DNA from: JABZIP01 sp052173355 | Lineage (GTDB): Bacteria; Bacillota; Clostridia; Peptostreptococcales; Anaerovoracaceae | Length of the DNA stretch: 29,307 bases | Assembly (NCBI GenBank): GCA_052173355.1 | Contig: JBQMYS010000011.1 | Location: 1 to 29,307, forward strand | Direction: 5' to 3' | Shown: positions 16,760-24,591 of the stretch, piece after piece | Numbering within the stretch: the stretch's first letter is position 1 | Layout of the letters: every line of letters starts with the position of its first letter | Position numbers and translations under genes: made by a program | Notes under the pieces: model-generated | What the model was told of the DNA's origin: nothing | Database searches by the model: none | Seen by the model: only the letters and a program-made list of their open reading frames with translations

Positions 16760-17880
16760 TTCTTTTCCCCATGGAATTGATAATAGCAAACTTCTATATC
16801 ACCGTTATAAAGCTTTCTTCTTCTGTCGGCATCTCTTTTAAATACCGATTTTTCCAAATCTTTATCAGCGGTAATAATAAAAAAAGACCATGTCGGATTT
16901 TTCCCCGCCAGCCTCGCAAGCCCCCGATTAAACTCCGTAACGACCCTCTGATCGCCTATTCGCGTGCCGTACGGAGGATTCGCAATAACGATGCCTTGCT
17001 CGCCCTCAAACTCCAAATCTTTGATATTCGATTGTCTAAATTCTATATCTTCATCCACGCCCGCTTCGATAGCATTTTCACGAGCCGCCGATACGCAAGC
17101 AGCATCTATATCGTACGCTTTTATTACAAAATTCGCCTCTTTTATAGACTCATATGCTTTTTTTCTTTCCTCTTTCCAAATCTTTTCAGTAATTATTTTC
17201 CAATCTTCAATTAAAAATTTTCTATTAAGTCCCGGCGCTATATTTCTTGCCATCATAGCGGCTTCTATTGCAATCGTACCGCTACCGCAACAAGGGTCTA
17301 CCAATATTCGCCCCTCTTTCCAAAATGACAAACTCACGAGCGCCGCCGCCATTGTTTCCTTGATAGGCGCAGCTACCGCATTTTTTCTGTACCCCCTCTT
17401 ATGAAGTCCTGCACCTGTTGTATCAAGCGTTACAGTTACAACATCCTTAAGTATGCTTATCTTCAAAGGAAAATTTGCTCCGGTCTTTGAAAAACGCTTA
17501 CAGGAATATACCTTTGCCAGTCTTTCGATTACCGCTTTTTCAGCAACGCTCTGACAAGCCCTGATACTTCCCAATTTAGACCGCACCGCTGAACAGTTCA
17601 TAACAAAATTTCCATCTTTAGGAATCCAGCGTTCCCACTCGACAGCTTTTACCCCCTGAAAAAGATCTTCAAATTCATATACCGGAAATTCAGCCATTTT
17701 TATCAAGACCCTATCAGCTGAACGCAAATGAATATTTGAAATCACTATGCCGCGTTCATCCGCTTCGTACATTATTTTTCCATCCGAAACCTTTATTATT
17801 TTAAAGCCAAGTGCTTCTATTTCTCTCTTTACAACCGCCTCAAGACCAAATGTTGTAGTCGCTATGAGATTTAACAACAT
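16756..17880 (-). CDS. rlmL: THUMP-domain class I RNA methyltransferase (RlmL/YpsC-like)
   Basis: A 374-residue protein in the RlmL/YpsC class that methylates N2 of guanine in 23S rRNA. An N-terminal ferredoxin-like part opens with TTTFGLEAVVKREIEALG. A THUMP RNA-binding domain follows (about 45-155). A Rossmann methyltransferase domain has the SAM motif DPCCGSGT (195-202) and the catalytic NPPYGTR (301-307). It is the size of the Gram-positive enzyme and lacks the RlmK half of E. coli RlmKL. Start ATG follows GAGGAGATAT. A hairpin stands only about 17 bases upstream, so transcription must read through it or begin inside mreB. It is translationally coupled to the VanZ gene. Confidence 0.92.
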   Translation of the reverse strand: MLLNLIATTTFGLEAVVKREIEALGFKIIKVSDGKIMYEADERGIVISNIHLRSADRVLIKMAEFPVYEFEDLFQGVKAVEWERWIPKDGNFVMNCSAVRSKLGSIRACQSVAEKAVIERLAKVYSCKRFSKTGANFPLKISILKDVVTVTLDTTGAGLHKRGYRKNAVAAPIKETMAAALVSLSFWKEGRILVDPCCGSGTIAIEAAMMARNIAPGLNRKFLIEDWKIITEKIWKEERKKAYESIKEANFVIKAYDIDAACVSAARENAIEAGVDEDIEFRQSNIKDLEFEGEQGIVIANPPYGTRIGDQRVVTEFNRGLARLAGKNPTWSFFIITADKDLEKSVFKRDADRRRKLYNGDIEVCYYQFHGEKK

Positions 17881-17896
17881 ATATCTCCTCCACTAA

Positions 17897-17922
17897 AAAT
17901 GGGCTCTCAAAAGAACCCATTT
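17897..17922 (-). terminator. Terminator after mreB
   Basis: Minus-strand hairpin AAATGGGTTCT / AGAGCCCATTT, 11 bp including one G-U pair, closing a TTTG loop. It is followed by a T-rich tail (TTTTTAG) that overlaps the stem end. It lies 17 bases past the mreB stop and just upstream of the rlmL ribosome binding site. Confidence 0.75.
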
Positions 17923-17938
17923 GCCAATTTCTAAAAAA

Positions 17939-18961
17939 TCATAATCTGTTAGTTCTACGATTCAGTTTGTTGTTTTCCATCAAATCAATCGAATTCAGCG
18001 CTTCACCGGTTCCTATTGCAACACATGATTTCGGATTTTCCGCAATTATCACATCTATCCCTGTTCTTTCACTGATTCTCTTATCAATACCGTACAGTAA
18101 CGCTCCGCCTCCGGTAATAACTATTCCGGAATTACTTATATCCGCCGCAAGTTCCGGCGGAGTATCTTCCAATACGGAATGCACAGCCTCCGATATTATC
18201 TGCAAAGGTTCTTCAAGTGCTTCCATCATCTCCTCGGAAGACACCTCTATGGACTTCGGAAGCCCGCTCACAAGATCCCTTCCTCTACAAATCATAGAAA
18301 TAGGTTCTTCTCTTTTGTATGCAGTTCCTATGTTCATCTTCATTTCTTCGGCAGTTCGCTCTCCGATATACAAGTTGTGAGTTTTCCTCATATACTTGAT
18401 TATCGCTTCATCAAATTTATCTCCTGCCATCTTAACAGATGCATTTGCAACTATTCCTCCAAGCGAAATAACCGCTATGTCGGTAGTTCCTCCGCCTATA
18501 TCTATTACCATCACTCCGTCAGGCTTTGCTATGTCAAGTCCGGCTCCTATTGCCGCAGCAAGCGGTTCTTCCATCAGAAATACGGATTTTCCGCCTGCTT
18601 CTATGGCGGCTTCTCGAACTGCACGCTTTTCAACTTCCGTCACTCCGCTCGGCACACAAACCATTATCCTCGGTTTAAAAAATTTACTTGTACCGCAAGT
18701 CTTTTTAATGAAATATTTTAACATTCTTTCTGTAACGTCATAATCAGAAATCACACCGTCTTTAAGCGGCTTTACAGCAACTATATTCGCGGGAGTTCTC
18801 CCAAGCATTTGCCTTGCCTGTTCTCCAACTTCAAGTATTTCATTAGTATCGCTATTTATCGCAACAACAGAAGGTTCGTTTAAAACTACACCTTTTCCTT
18901 TAATATATACAAGCACGTTTGCCGTACCTAAATCTATACCGACTTCTGCTGAAAATCCCAA
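17939..18961 (-). CDS. mreB: Rod-shape-determining protein MreB
   Basis: A 340-residue actin-fold ATPase that polymerises under the membrane and guides the elongation peptidoglycan machinery. Actin-superfamily motifs are seen: phosphate 1 GIDLGTANVLVY (8-19), phosphate 2 VIDIGGGTTDIAVIS (about 157-171) and adenosine motif VITGGGALLYGID (about 282-294). The start is TTG (18961), 7 bases after GGAG; no better start exists, because the family's N-terminus begins only a few residues before GIDLGT. It stands 23 bases after bactofilin, not in the usual mreBCD cluster, so it may be an Mbl/MreBH-like paralogue. Downstream comes a terminator. Confidence 0.96.
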   Translation of the reverse strand: MGFSAEVGIDLGTANVLVYIKGKGVVLNEPSVVAINSDTNEILEVGEQARQMLGRTPANIVAVKPLKDGVISDYDVTERMLKYFIKKTCGTSKFFKPRIMVCVPSGVTEVEKRAVREAAIEAGGKSVFLMEEPLAAAIGAGLDIAKPDGVMVIDIGGGTTDIAVISLGGIVANASVKMAGDKFDEAIIKYMRKTHNLYIGERTAEEMKMNIGTAYKREEPISMICRGRDLVSGLPKSIEVSSEEMMEALEEPLQIISEAVHSVLEDTPPELAADISNSGIVITGGGALLYGIDKRISERTGIDVIIAENPKSCVAIGTGEALNSIDLMENNKLNRRTNRL

Positions 18962-18984
18962 TTTTCTTCTCCTATCGTAATATC

Positions 18985-19809
18985 TTAATTCCCTGCCAAT
19001 TTACCGAATATGCTGTCTTCTTCATTTTTAGAAAAATTTGTGTTTATATATCCCTGCATTCTTGCTCCATACTGAACATAGAAATTTGATACGGTAATAT
19101 CGCCTACAACAACCGAATTTGATAAAAATTCACCGTTACCGCCGATATGCACTTCGCCTTTAATCTTGCCGTCAACCCTTGTGTTTTGAGCTTCGACATC
19201 CCCGAGAAGCAATGTTTCTTTATCCATCAAAAGCGCACCCTTTGAGAGTATATTCCCTTTGATTTGAGCTCCCTCCAAAAGTACATCGGTTGCCGCTATA
19301 TTTCCCTGCACACAGCCTGAAACTCCGACATTTTTAGTAGTTTCTATCTTTCCTTTAACATTTCCGTTTAATTCTATATTTTCAAAAGACTTGATGTTTC
19401 CCTCAATTACGGTATTCTTGGTAATGATTGTAGTCCCTACATCGTCTTGATTATATCTGCCGTCATCCGCAACGCTTCCATACGGACCTATATCGCTACT
19501 GTAATCCTTACCCAAGCGCCCATCCATAGACGATGAACCTGTTTTCGAACTTTCCTTATAACTCGGCTTTTCATAAAATGCTTCTTCATCCGCTTCGTCA
19601 TTTTGCACTTCAATATTTTCCTTAGCGCTCACAGTTTGGAATGTATCACTGAAATTTTTATTGAGCCTGTCATTTGAAGCGCTATCCGCGCCATCGTGCT
19701 TTTCAGCATTTTCCGCTTCCAAAGGAAGCGCCTGCGCCTTATCGGCATCTTTAGAGTCAACGCCGAATATTTCGCGCATCGCTTGGCTGAAATTTGTTTT
19801 ATTACTCAT
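18985..19809 (-). CDS. Bactofilin (polymer-forming cytoskeletal protein)
   Basis: A 274-residue protein. The C-terminal half (about 126-255) is a right-handed beta-helix of the bactofilin (DUF583) type, with repeating hydrophobic-G rungs such as VIEGNIKSFENIELNGNVKG and VLLEGAQIKGNI. The first 125 residues are acidic, low in complexity and probably disordered, much longer than the short tails of most bactofilins. The extreme N-terminus (NFSQAMREIFG, 6-16) looks like a short amphipathic helix, a candidate membrane or partner-binding site. The C-terminal tail ends EDSIFGKLAGN. Start ATG follows GGAGG. Bactofilins assemble without nucleotide and recruit cell-wall enzymes; here the gene is between a NodB-fold wall protein and mreB. 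Confidence 0.93.
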   Translation of the reverse strand: MSNKTNFSQAMREIFGVDSKDADKAQALPLEAENAEKHDGADSASNDRLNKNFSDTFQTVSAKENIEVQNDEADEEAFYEKPSYKESSKTGSSSMDGRLGKDYSSDIGPYGSVADDGRYNQDDVGTTIITKNTVIEGNIKSFENIELNGNVKGKIETTKNVGVSGCVQGNIAATDVLLEGAQIKGNILSKGALLMDKETLLLGDVEAQNTRVDGKIKGEVHIGGNGEFLSNSVVVGDITVSNFYVQYGARMQGYINTNFSKNEEDSIFGKLAGN

Positions 19810-19828
19810 AAGTAGCCTCCGTCATTCG

Positions 19829-20773
19829 TTAAAATACTATCGGTTTCACGCTACTCGAAAGCGGCATGAACTCAAATCCTTCATTTTGGTAAAATTGTAT
19901 TACGCGCCTCAGTGCCGCGCAAGTATTGACATTTCCATTGTCATGCATAAGTATTATATACCTGTCGGTACCGGTTTTTATCCTGGTCGCATTTGCAACA
20001 AGCGAACTTAAATCCTTTACGTGACCGTTTCCCTCGGCACACAAATTCCAATCAAAATAAACAAGTCCACGCTTTTTTACCTCTGCCACAAACTCATCTT
20101 TTCGCAAGTTCATGTACGAATTGTTACTGCCGCCCGGGAACCTCAATATATCCGGTTTTCTCCCTGTAATATGCTCAAGTCTTATACTGCTTTGGTCTAT
20201 ATCTCTGCCGTAATCCTGCGCCGTTTCATAAACCTCAGAAAGAGATCCGCTGATAGATGTTGAAATGCCGACTGCATTTCCATTATCAAACGCCGTTTTT
20301 ATGATTTCATCCGAACTTTTCCTTTCAGAAGTGTTAAAGAAAAAAGTTGCTTTAACACCATTTTCTTCAAGGATTGACAATATCTGCTCAGTATTCGCCG
20401 ACGCGCCGTCTTCAAATGTCAGATAAACAACTTTTTCCGGCTCAACATAAGAACTTGCGGTATAACCGCTATCATCCGATCCGGTTCTCCGATTTTCTTC
20501 AAACTCGGTTTCATCTTTATCATCTTGTTGTGTCTTTTGCCCTTGCAATTCCTGCTTCTTGCTTTGTGCTTTCTCGGCAAGCTTTTTTATATCATCACCG
20601 CTGGAAAGTTGCGTGCCGTCAATTCCCGTATTCTGCTGATTCAAACGTTTTGAGTCTTGACTTTCCAAATAAGCCTTAAATGCAAAAACCGAAAAAAACA
20701 AAGCTGCGAGGAATATAAGCACCAATATCACTATTATAAGCTTTTTGTAAAAGCCTACGCTAAATTCTTTCAT
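19829..20773 (-). CDS. Membrane-anchored NodB-fold polysaccharide deacetylase homologue, probably inactive
   Basis: A 314-residue protein: membrane anchor at 11-33, a Gln/Lys/Glu-rich linker (about 34-112), then a NodB (CE4) domain (113-310). Motif 1, normally TFDDGPS, is TFEDGAS (119-125), so the catalytic-base Asp is E121 while the metal Asp D122 stays. Motif 2, normally HTYSH, is STSIS (171-175), so both metal-binding His are Ser. Motif 3 RFPGG (211-215) and motif 5 LMHD (275-278) are intact; the FDWN segment (240-243) is present but the following acidic position is altered. Loss of metal ligands suggests a pseudoenzyme that binds glycan or a partner. The start ATG has an in-frame stop just upstream, fixing it; the best binding site (AAAGGAG) is an unusually long 14 bases away. 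Bactofilin follows after 19 bases. Confidence 0.9.
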   Translation of the reverse strand: MKEFSVGFYKKLIIVILVLIFLAALFFSVFAFKAYLESQDSKRLNQQNTGIDGTQLSSGDDIKKLAEKAQSKKQELQGQKTQQDDKDETEFEENRRTGSDDSGYTASSYVEPEKVVYLTFEDGASANTEQILSILEENGVKATFFFNTSERKSSDEIIKTAFDNGNAVGISTSISGSLSEVYETAQDYGRDIDQSSIRLEHITGRKPDILRFPGGSNNSYMNLRKDEFVAEVKKRGLVYFDWNLCAEGNGHVKDLSSLVANATRIKTGTDRYIILMHDNGNVNTCAALRRVIQFYQNEGFEFMPLSSSVKPIVF

Positions 20774-20848
20774 ATAAAGTCAAACTTCTCCTTTATAACA
20801 TACGATACAAGCTTAACACAAAGCGACTGTAAATGCAATAGTTATTGC

Positions 20849-22741
20849 TTATCCCTTGCCCGCTTTTTTCTTGTAGCGCTTATTCAATGCGTTATATTCA
20901 TTTACCTTTTCGGTATACTGCGAATAGATTTTTTCGTATTCACTTTTTTTCTCATTCATCCTATCGAGGTATTCCTGCTCGTTTGTTTCAAAATATTTCG
21001 TACTAAGCTCCGCTATCGTCAAATTCGCAGCTTCTATTCTTTCTTCCAGTTCAGATATTTCTATTTTCTGTATATCCAAAGCTTCTTTCATGGATTCCAA
21101 ATCGTTCGTATCAACGTTTTTATGCTCCAAGCTGTTTGATTGCGATATATTTGGTGTAGGCGAAGCTTTCGTAAAAAACAGCTGTACTGCTACAAAAGCA
21201 GTTCCTGCAACAAGCAAAATCAATATTACTACAAGAGCAACAATCCATTTTTTCATACTTTGCTTATACTTGCTGTTCAATTCCTCGATTTTATCTTGAA
21301 GTTCAAGTTCGTGCCTTTTCTGCAAATCCGCCATTATCAATTTCATCCTTGCGGCTTCTCTTTCCGCGACGGCAGCTTCTTCTTGTAACATTCTCTCTGC
21401 ATATGGTATGTCTGCATTCGCTTTGTTATCCATCGAATCCACAAGTTTCATTTCCTTGTTAAGCACACCTTGTATTACTTCCTTATAATCTATACCTGTA
21501 CGCTGTTTTTTTTGAAAAAACTCGTTTTTTCTGGTTTTTTCAAGTTGTTCCAGTTCTCCCAATCCGGCAGGCATCGCATAGCCGCTATTTTTATCCAAAG
21601 CGCGATTTCCCATAACCGTTGCCGCGGCATTTATGCTCATCCTATGGACTTCGTCTTGTTTTAGTATCTTGCTCAAAGTGCTGATTTCGCCTGAAATATA
21701 TTCATCTTCAAAAAAATTGTTGAAAATTTGACATAATTTCAGGCTTTCATTATACATCCCCGCATTGCTCAAAATCTTGGCAACAACTATAAATTTCCCG
21801 GAAAACATCATGCGCAGTCTTGTATTCATCGAATGTTCGGCAGGTATGATATTCCCAACTATTCTCTCAAAACTCGGCACTACATTATCAATAACATAAT
21901 TATAAGCATCTACTGTCGCAAGTTTTTCTTCCATGGTTATATCGCTAATTCCGCTGACATTATTCAAAAGTACATTATTCACATAGTCCGCTTCTTTGAT
22001 AAACCATTTTTCAAGCTTCTCATAAAGGACATTCTGTATACGCGCAAACGGAAGTTGCGGTCTTTCGACCATTCCTATTATAGAATGTATGTGAACCACC
22101 TCGTCTATGTCGATTTTTCCGTTTATCCTACTTGCAATCTCGCGAATCGGAAACAAAATATTGTCTTTAAACTCGTTATACAAAAATGTCATCTTGTTAT
22201 TATCCAGCGGTTCTATCTTGTTTTCGCTGAAAAATGCCCAAAAACGACCTACCGAAACATTTAAAAGATCATTTATAAGATTTAAAACTATACCCCACTG
22301 CTCTGTAAGTGTAAACTCTCTATCAAAAATACAAAGAAAAATGTACTGAGCAAGAAAAGAATTGTAATCGGTAGTATTTATATTTTGCTTTTTCGCAAAA
22401 AACTCAATGAAATCCGCTTTATTACCGAGCCTCGCCGCTTTTTCCGCATCAGAAAACCAAAATATTTTGTATGCATAGCTGTCAGAATTTTCTAGCGCAT
22501 ATTCCATCCGTTCTTGGGTTCTATTCGGAACTCCGAGTTTGCTCTTATCATAAGGTGATTTGTATTTGTCCGGATCCTCTTTCCAAAGCTCATAAAGAGC
22601 CTTCAGCTGCTCGGGTGTGTCAAACGTCGATGCTCCCAAAATCCTGTAAGGATTGTTGATAATCATAGGGAACGCATCCTTGAAATCTTCATTTTTGCTT
22701 ATGTTCGATATTAAATTTTCGTAAGCTGATTGTCGCGCCAT
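20849..22741 (-). CDS. Unrecognised 630-residue coiled-coil membrane protein
   Basis: I do not recognise a characterised family. The N-terminus has NPYRILGASTFDTPEQLKAL (about 30-49), which resembles helices of a J-domain (NPYxxLGxxxx...), but no HPD tripeptide follows, so DnaJ-type Hsp70 activation is not expected. Residues about 90-430 look like an all-helical repeat region. A charged coiled coil (about 440-495, rich in E/K/R/Q with MADLQKRHELELQDKIEELN) enters a single membrane segment (about 497-523). A second coiled coil (about 545-625) follows and ends KRYKKKAGKG. Start ATG has AGGGG upstream. It lies between the YcxB-like gene (21-base gap) and the NodB-fold gene (75-base gap). Position suggests a part in the envelope or shape module, possibly as a scaffold; this is inference. 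Confidence 0.8.
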   Translation of the reverse strand: MARQSAYENLISNISKNEDFKDAFPMIINNPYRILGASTFDTPEQLKALYELWKEDPDKYKSPYDKSKLGVPNRTQERMEYALENSDSYAYKIFWFSDAEKAARLGNKADFIEFFAKKQNINTTDYNSFLAQYIFLCIFDREFTLTEQWGIVLNLINDLLNVSVGRFWAFFSENKIEPLDNNKMTFLYNEFKDNILFPIREIASRINGKIDIDEVVHIHSIIGMVERPQLPFARIQNVLYEKLEKWFIKEADYVNNVLLNNVSGISDITMEEKLATVDAYNYVIDNVVPSFERIVGNIIPAEHSMNTRLRMMFSGKFIVVAKILSNAGMYNESLKLCQIFNNFFEDEYISGEISTLSKILKQDEVHRMSINAAATVMGNRALDKNSGYAMPAGLGELEQLEKTRKNEFFQKKQRTGIDYKEVIQGVLNKEMKLVDSMDNKANADIPYAERMLQEEAAVAEREAARMKLIMADLQKRHELELQDKIEELNSKYKQSMKKWIVALVVILILLVAGTAFVAVQLFFTKASPTPNISQSNSLEHKNVDTNDLESMKEALDIQKIEISELEERIEAANLTIAELSTKYFETNEQEYLDRMNEKKSEYEKIYSQYTEKVNEYNALNKRYKKKAGKG

Positions 22742-22762
22742 TTATTACCCCTATTATTCGGC

Positions 22763-23293
22763 TTAAAGCCTTCGATACTTCCCTTCAAATTTTCCTCGTA
22801 TAAATTCTGCAAAATCATTTTTAATATCAGATGCTATATCCTTTTTTCTAAGCATTGTTGCCTGCGCGCGGCTGTAATAAAGTATATAGTAACCGCCTGT
22901 TTCAATCATTCCATAAAATTCTTTGTATCCGAGTTTGCTTATCGTATCGGAAAAAGATGCTTTCATCGTCATATAATTATCGAAAAATTCCATTCTCGTA
23001 ATACTGCCTATAGCACCCGTTTTATCTTTTTTTATCCTGTCCCTATGTCTGATTTCGATTTTAAGTAAAGTAGCAGCCGCTACCAAAAGTGCAGATAAGG
23101 CAAAGCACTTAGCCAGCCCGAGCAATGTAAACATTTTAAAAGTAAATACCAAAACCGCCGTACCTATCAGTGAAAATATCAAAAGCGGAATGAAAATTGC
23201 CGAATTTTGTTTGAATGCTCTGATATACAAATAATTTCTATTGTCAACTTCTTCCATTTTGGTGTCTATGGTAAAATATTTTTCTGCCGACAT
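22763..23293 (-). CDS. YcxB-like membrane protein
   Basis: 176 residues with two adjacent membrane segments (about 30-50 and 54-74) and a soluble C-terminal domain. That domain has the YcxB-like pattern: 'ITRMEFFDNYMTMKASF...SKLGYKEFYGMIETGGYYILYYSRAQATMLRKKDI', in which the phrase for a Tyr-rich strand followed by a basic patch is typical. YcxB-family proteins are mostly uncharacterised. The ATG overlaps the hemL stop by one base (TAATG) and has GGGGAGG upstream, so its translation is coupled to hemL. Nothing in it suggests a role in tetrapyrrole synthesis. Confidence 0.7.
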   Translation of the reverse strand: MSAEKYFTIDTKMEEVDNRNYLYIRAFKQNSAIFIPLLIFSLIGTAVLVFTFKMFTLLGLAKCFALSALLVAAATLLKIEIRHRDRIKKDKTGAIGSITRMEFFDNYMTMKASFSDTISKLGYKEFYGMIETGGYYILYYSRAQATMLRKKDIASDIKNDFAEFIRGKFEGKYRRL

Positions 23294-24591
23294 TACGCCT
23301 CCCCGTTAAAATAATTTTCTACATCTTTCAAAGTCTTTGTTATATCATCTTGCGTATGCGCATAAGATATAAAACCGGCTTCGAACTGCGCAGGCGCAAA
23401 GTAGTTTCCCAAATCCAGCATATAATTAAAATACTTTGCATAACTTTTAATATCCGAAGTCATTGAATCCGTATAATTCTCCGGCTTTTTTGCCGTAAAG
23501 AACAATGTTCCTATCGAGCCGATATGATTTACAACGGCATTTGCATTTGCTTTTTGCACAATTTTATCCATACCCGAATAAAGCATTTCTCCAAGTGCAT
23601 TTATATGTTCATACACTTTGGGATTTTCTTTCAAATATGTTAATTGTGCAAGTCCCGCCGCCATCGCTACCGGATTTCCGCTTAGCGTTCCCGCTTGATA
23701 AACCCTGCCCGAAGGCGATATACACTGCATTATATCCTTTCTGCCGCCATATGCACCGACAGGCATTCCCGCACCTATTATCTTACCGAAAGTAGTCATA
23801 TCCGGCTTCACTGAAAAAATTTCCTGCGCACCTCCTAATGCAAGTCTAAAGCCTGTGATAACTTCGTCAAATATCAAAACGCTGCCATATTTATCACAAA
23901 GCATGCGCAAACCTTCTAAAAATCCCTTTTTCGGCAATACTACTCCCATATTTGCCGCAACAGGTTCCACTATTACCGCAGCTATCTGATTTTCAAAGGT
24001 TTCAAACAGTTCCTCCACGCATGCCAAATCATTATATACGGCAACAAGAGTATCGCTCACACACCCTTTAGTAACTCCCGCACTGTCCGGCGAACCTCCG
24101 CTTGCTATCAGTGCCGAGCCGGATTTTACCAAAAGCGAATCATTATGCCCATGATAATTACCCTCGAATTTAATTATTTTATCCCGATTCGTATATCCTC
24201 TCGCCGCTCTTAATGCAGACATGGTAGCTTCCGTTCCCGAATTTACCATCCTAATCATTTCTATTGACGGAATCAAATTACACACAAGTTCCGCCATTTC
24301 CGCTTCTCTTGCGGTCGCTGCGCCAAAGCTCAAACCGTTCTTAATTGCCTCCTGTACGGCATTCCTTACAACGTCGGCATTGTTCCCCAAAATCATTGGT
24401 CCCCACGAACCGATATAATCTATATACATATTTTCGTCGGCATCATAAATAAACTGCTTATCAGCCTTTTCAATAAATCTCGGCTGCCCTCCAACCGCAA
24501 CAAATGCACGCGCCGGGCTATTTACTCCTCCGGGTATATACTTTTTCGCTTTTTCAAATAACTCCCTCGATTTATTTGTCTGCATTATCAT
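23293..24591 (-). CDS. hemL: Glutamate-1-semialdehyde 2,1-aminomutase
   Basis: PLP enzyme of the C5 pathway that turns glutamate-1-semialdehyde into 5-aminolevulinate, the substrate of HemB. The 432-residue length fits. Signatures are YIPGGVNSPARAF (18-30), EGNYHGHND, DEVITGFRLALGGAQE and the PLP lysine K270 in FGKIIGAGMPVG. The first ATG overlaps the hemB stop (ATGA); a second ATG two codons later is equally possible. hemA is not in the window. In strict anaerobes this route usually supplies cobalamin or sirohaem rather than haem. Confidence 0.97.
   Translation of the reverse strand: MIMQTNKSRELFEKAKKYIPGGVNSPARAFVAVGGQPRFIEKADKQFIYDADENMYIDYIGSWGPMILGNNADVVRNAVQEAIKNGLSFGAATAREAEMAELVCNLIPSIEMIRMVNSGTEATMSALRAARGYTNRDKIIKFEGNYHGHNDSLLVKSGSALIASGGSPDSAGVTKGCVSDTLVAVYNDLACVEELFETFENQIAAVIVEPVAANMGVVLPKKGFLEGLRMLCDKYGSVLIFDEVITGFRLALGGAQEIFSVKPDMTTFGKIIGAGMPVGAYGGRKDIMQCISPSGRVYQAGTLSGNPVAMAAGLAQLTYLKENPKVYEHINALGEMLYSGMDKIVQKANANAVVNHIGSIGTLFFTAKKPENYTDSMTSDIKSYAKYFNYMLDLGNYFAPAQFEAGFISYAHTQDDITKTLKDVENYFNGEA

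Noticed and set aside
21501..21540. Runs of T and A suggesting a terminator inside the 630-residue protein gene
   Set aside because: The arms are only T6/A6 with no GC core; it encodes a Lys/Phe-rich helix.
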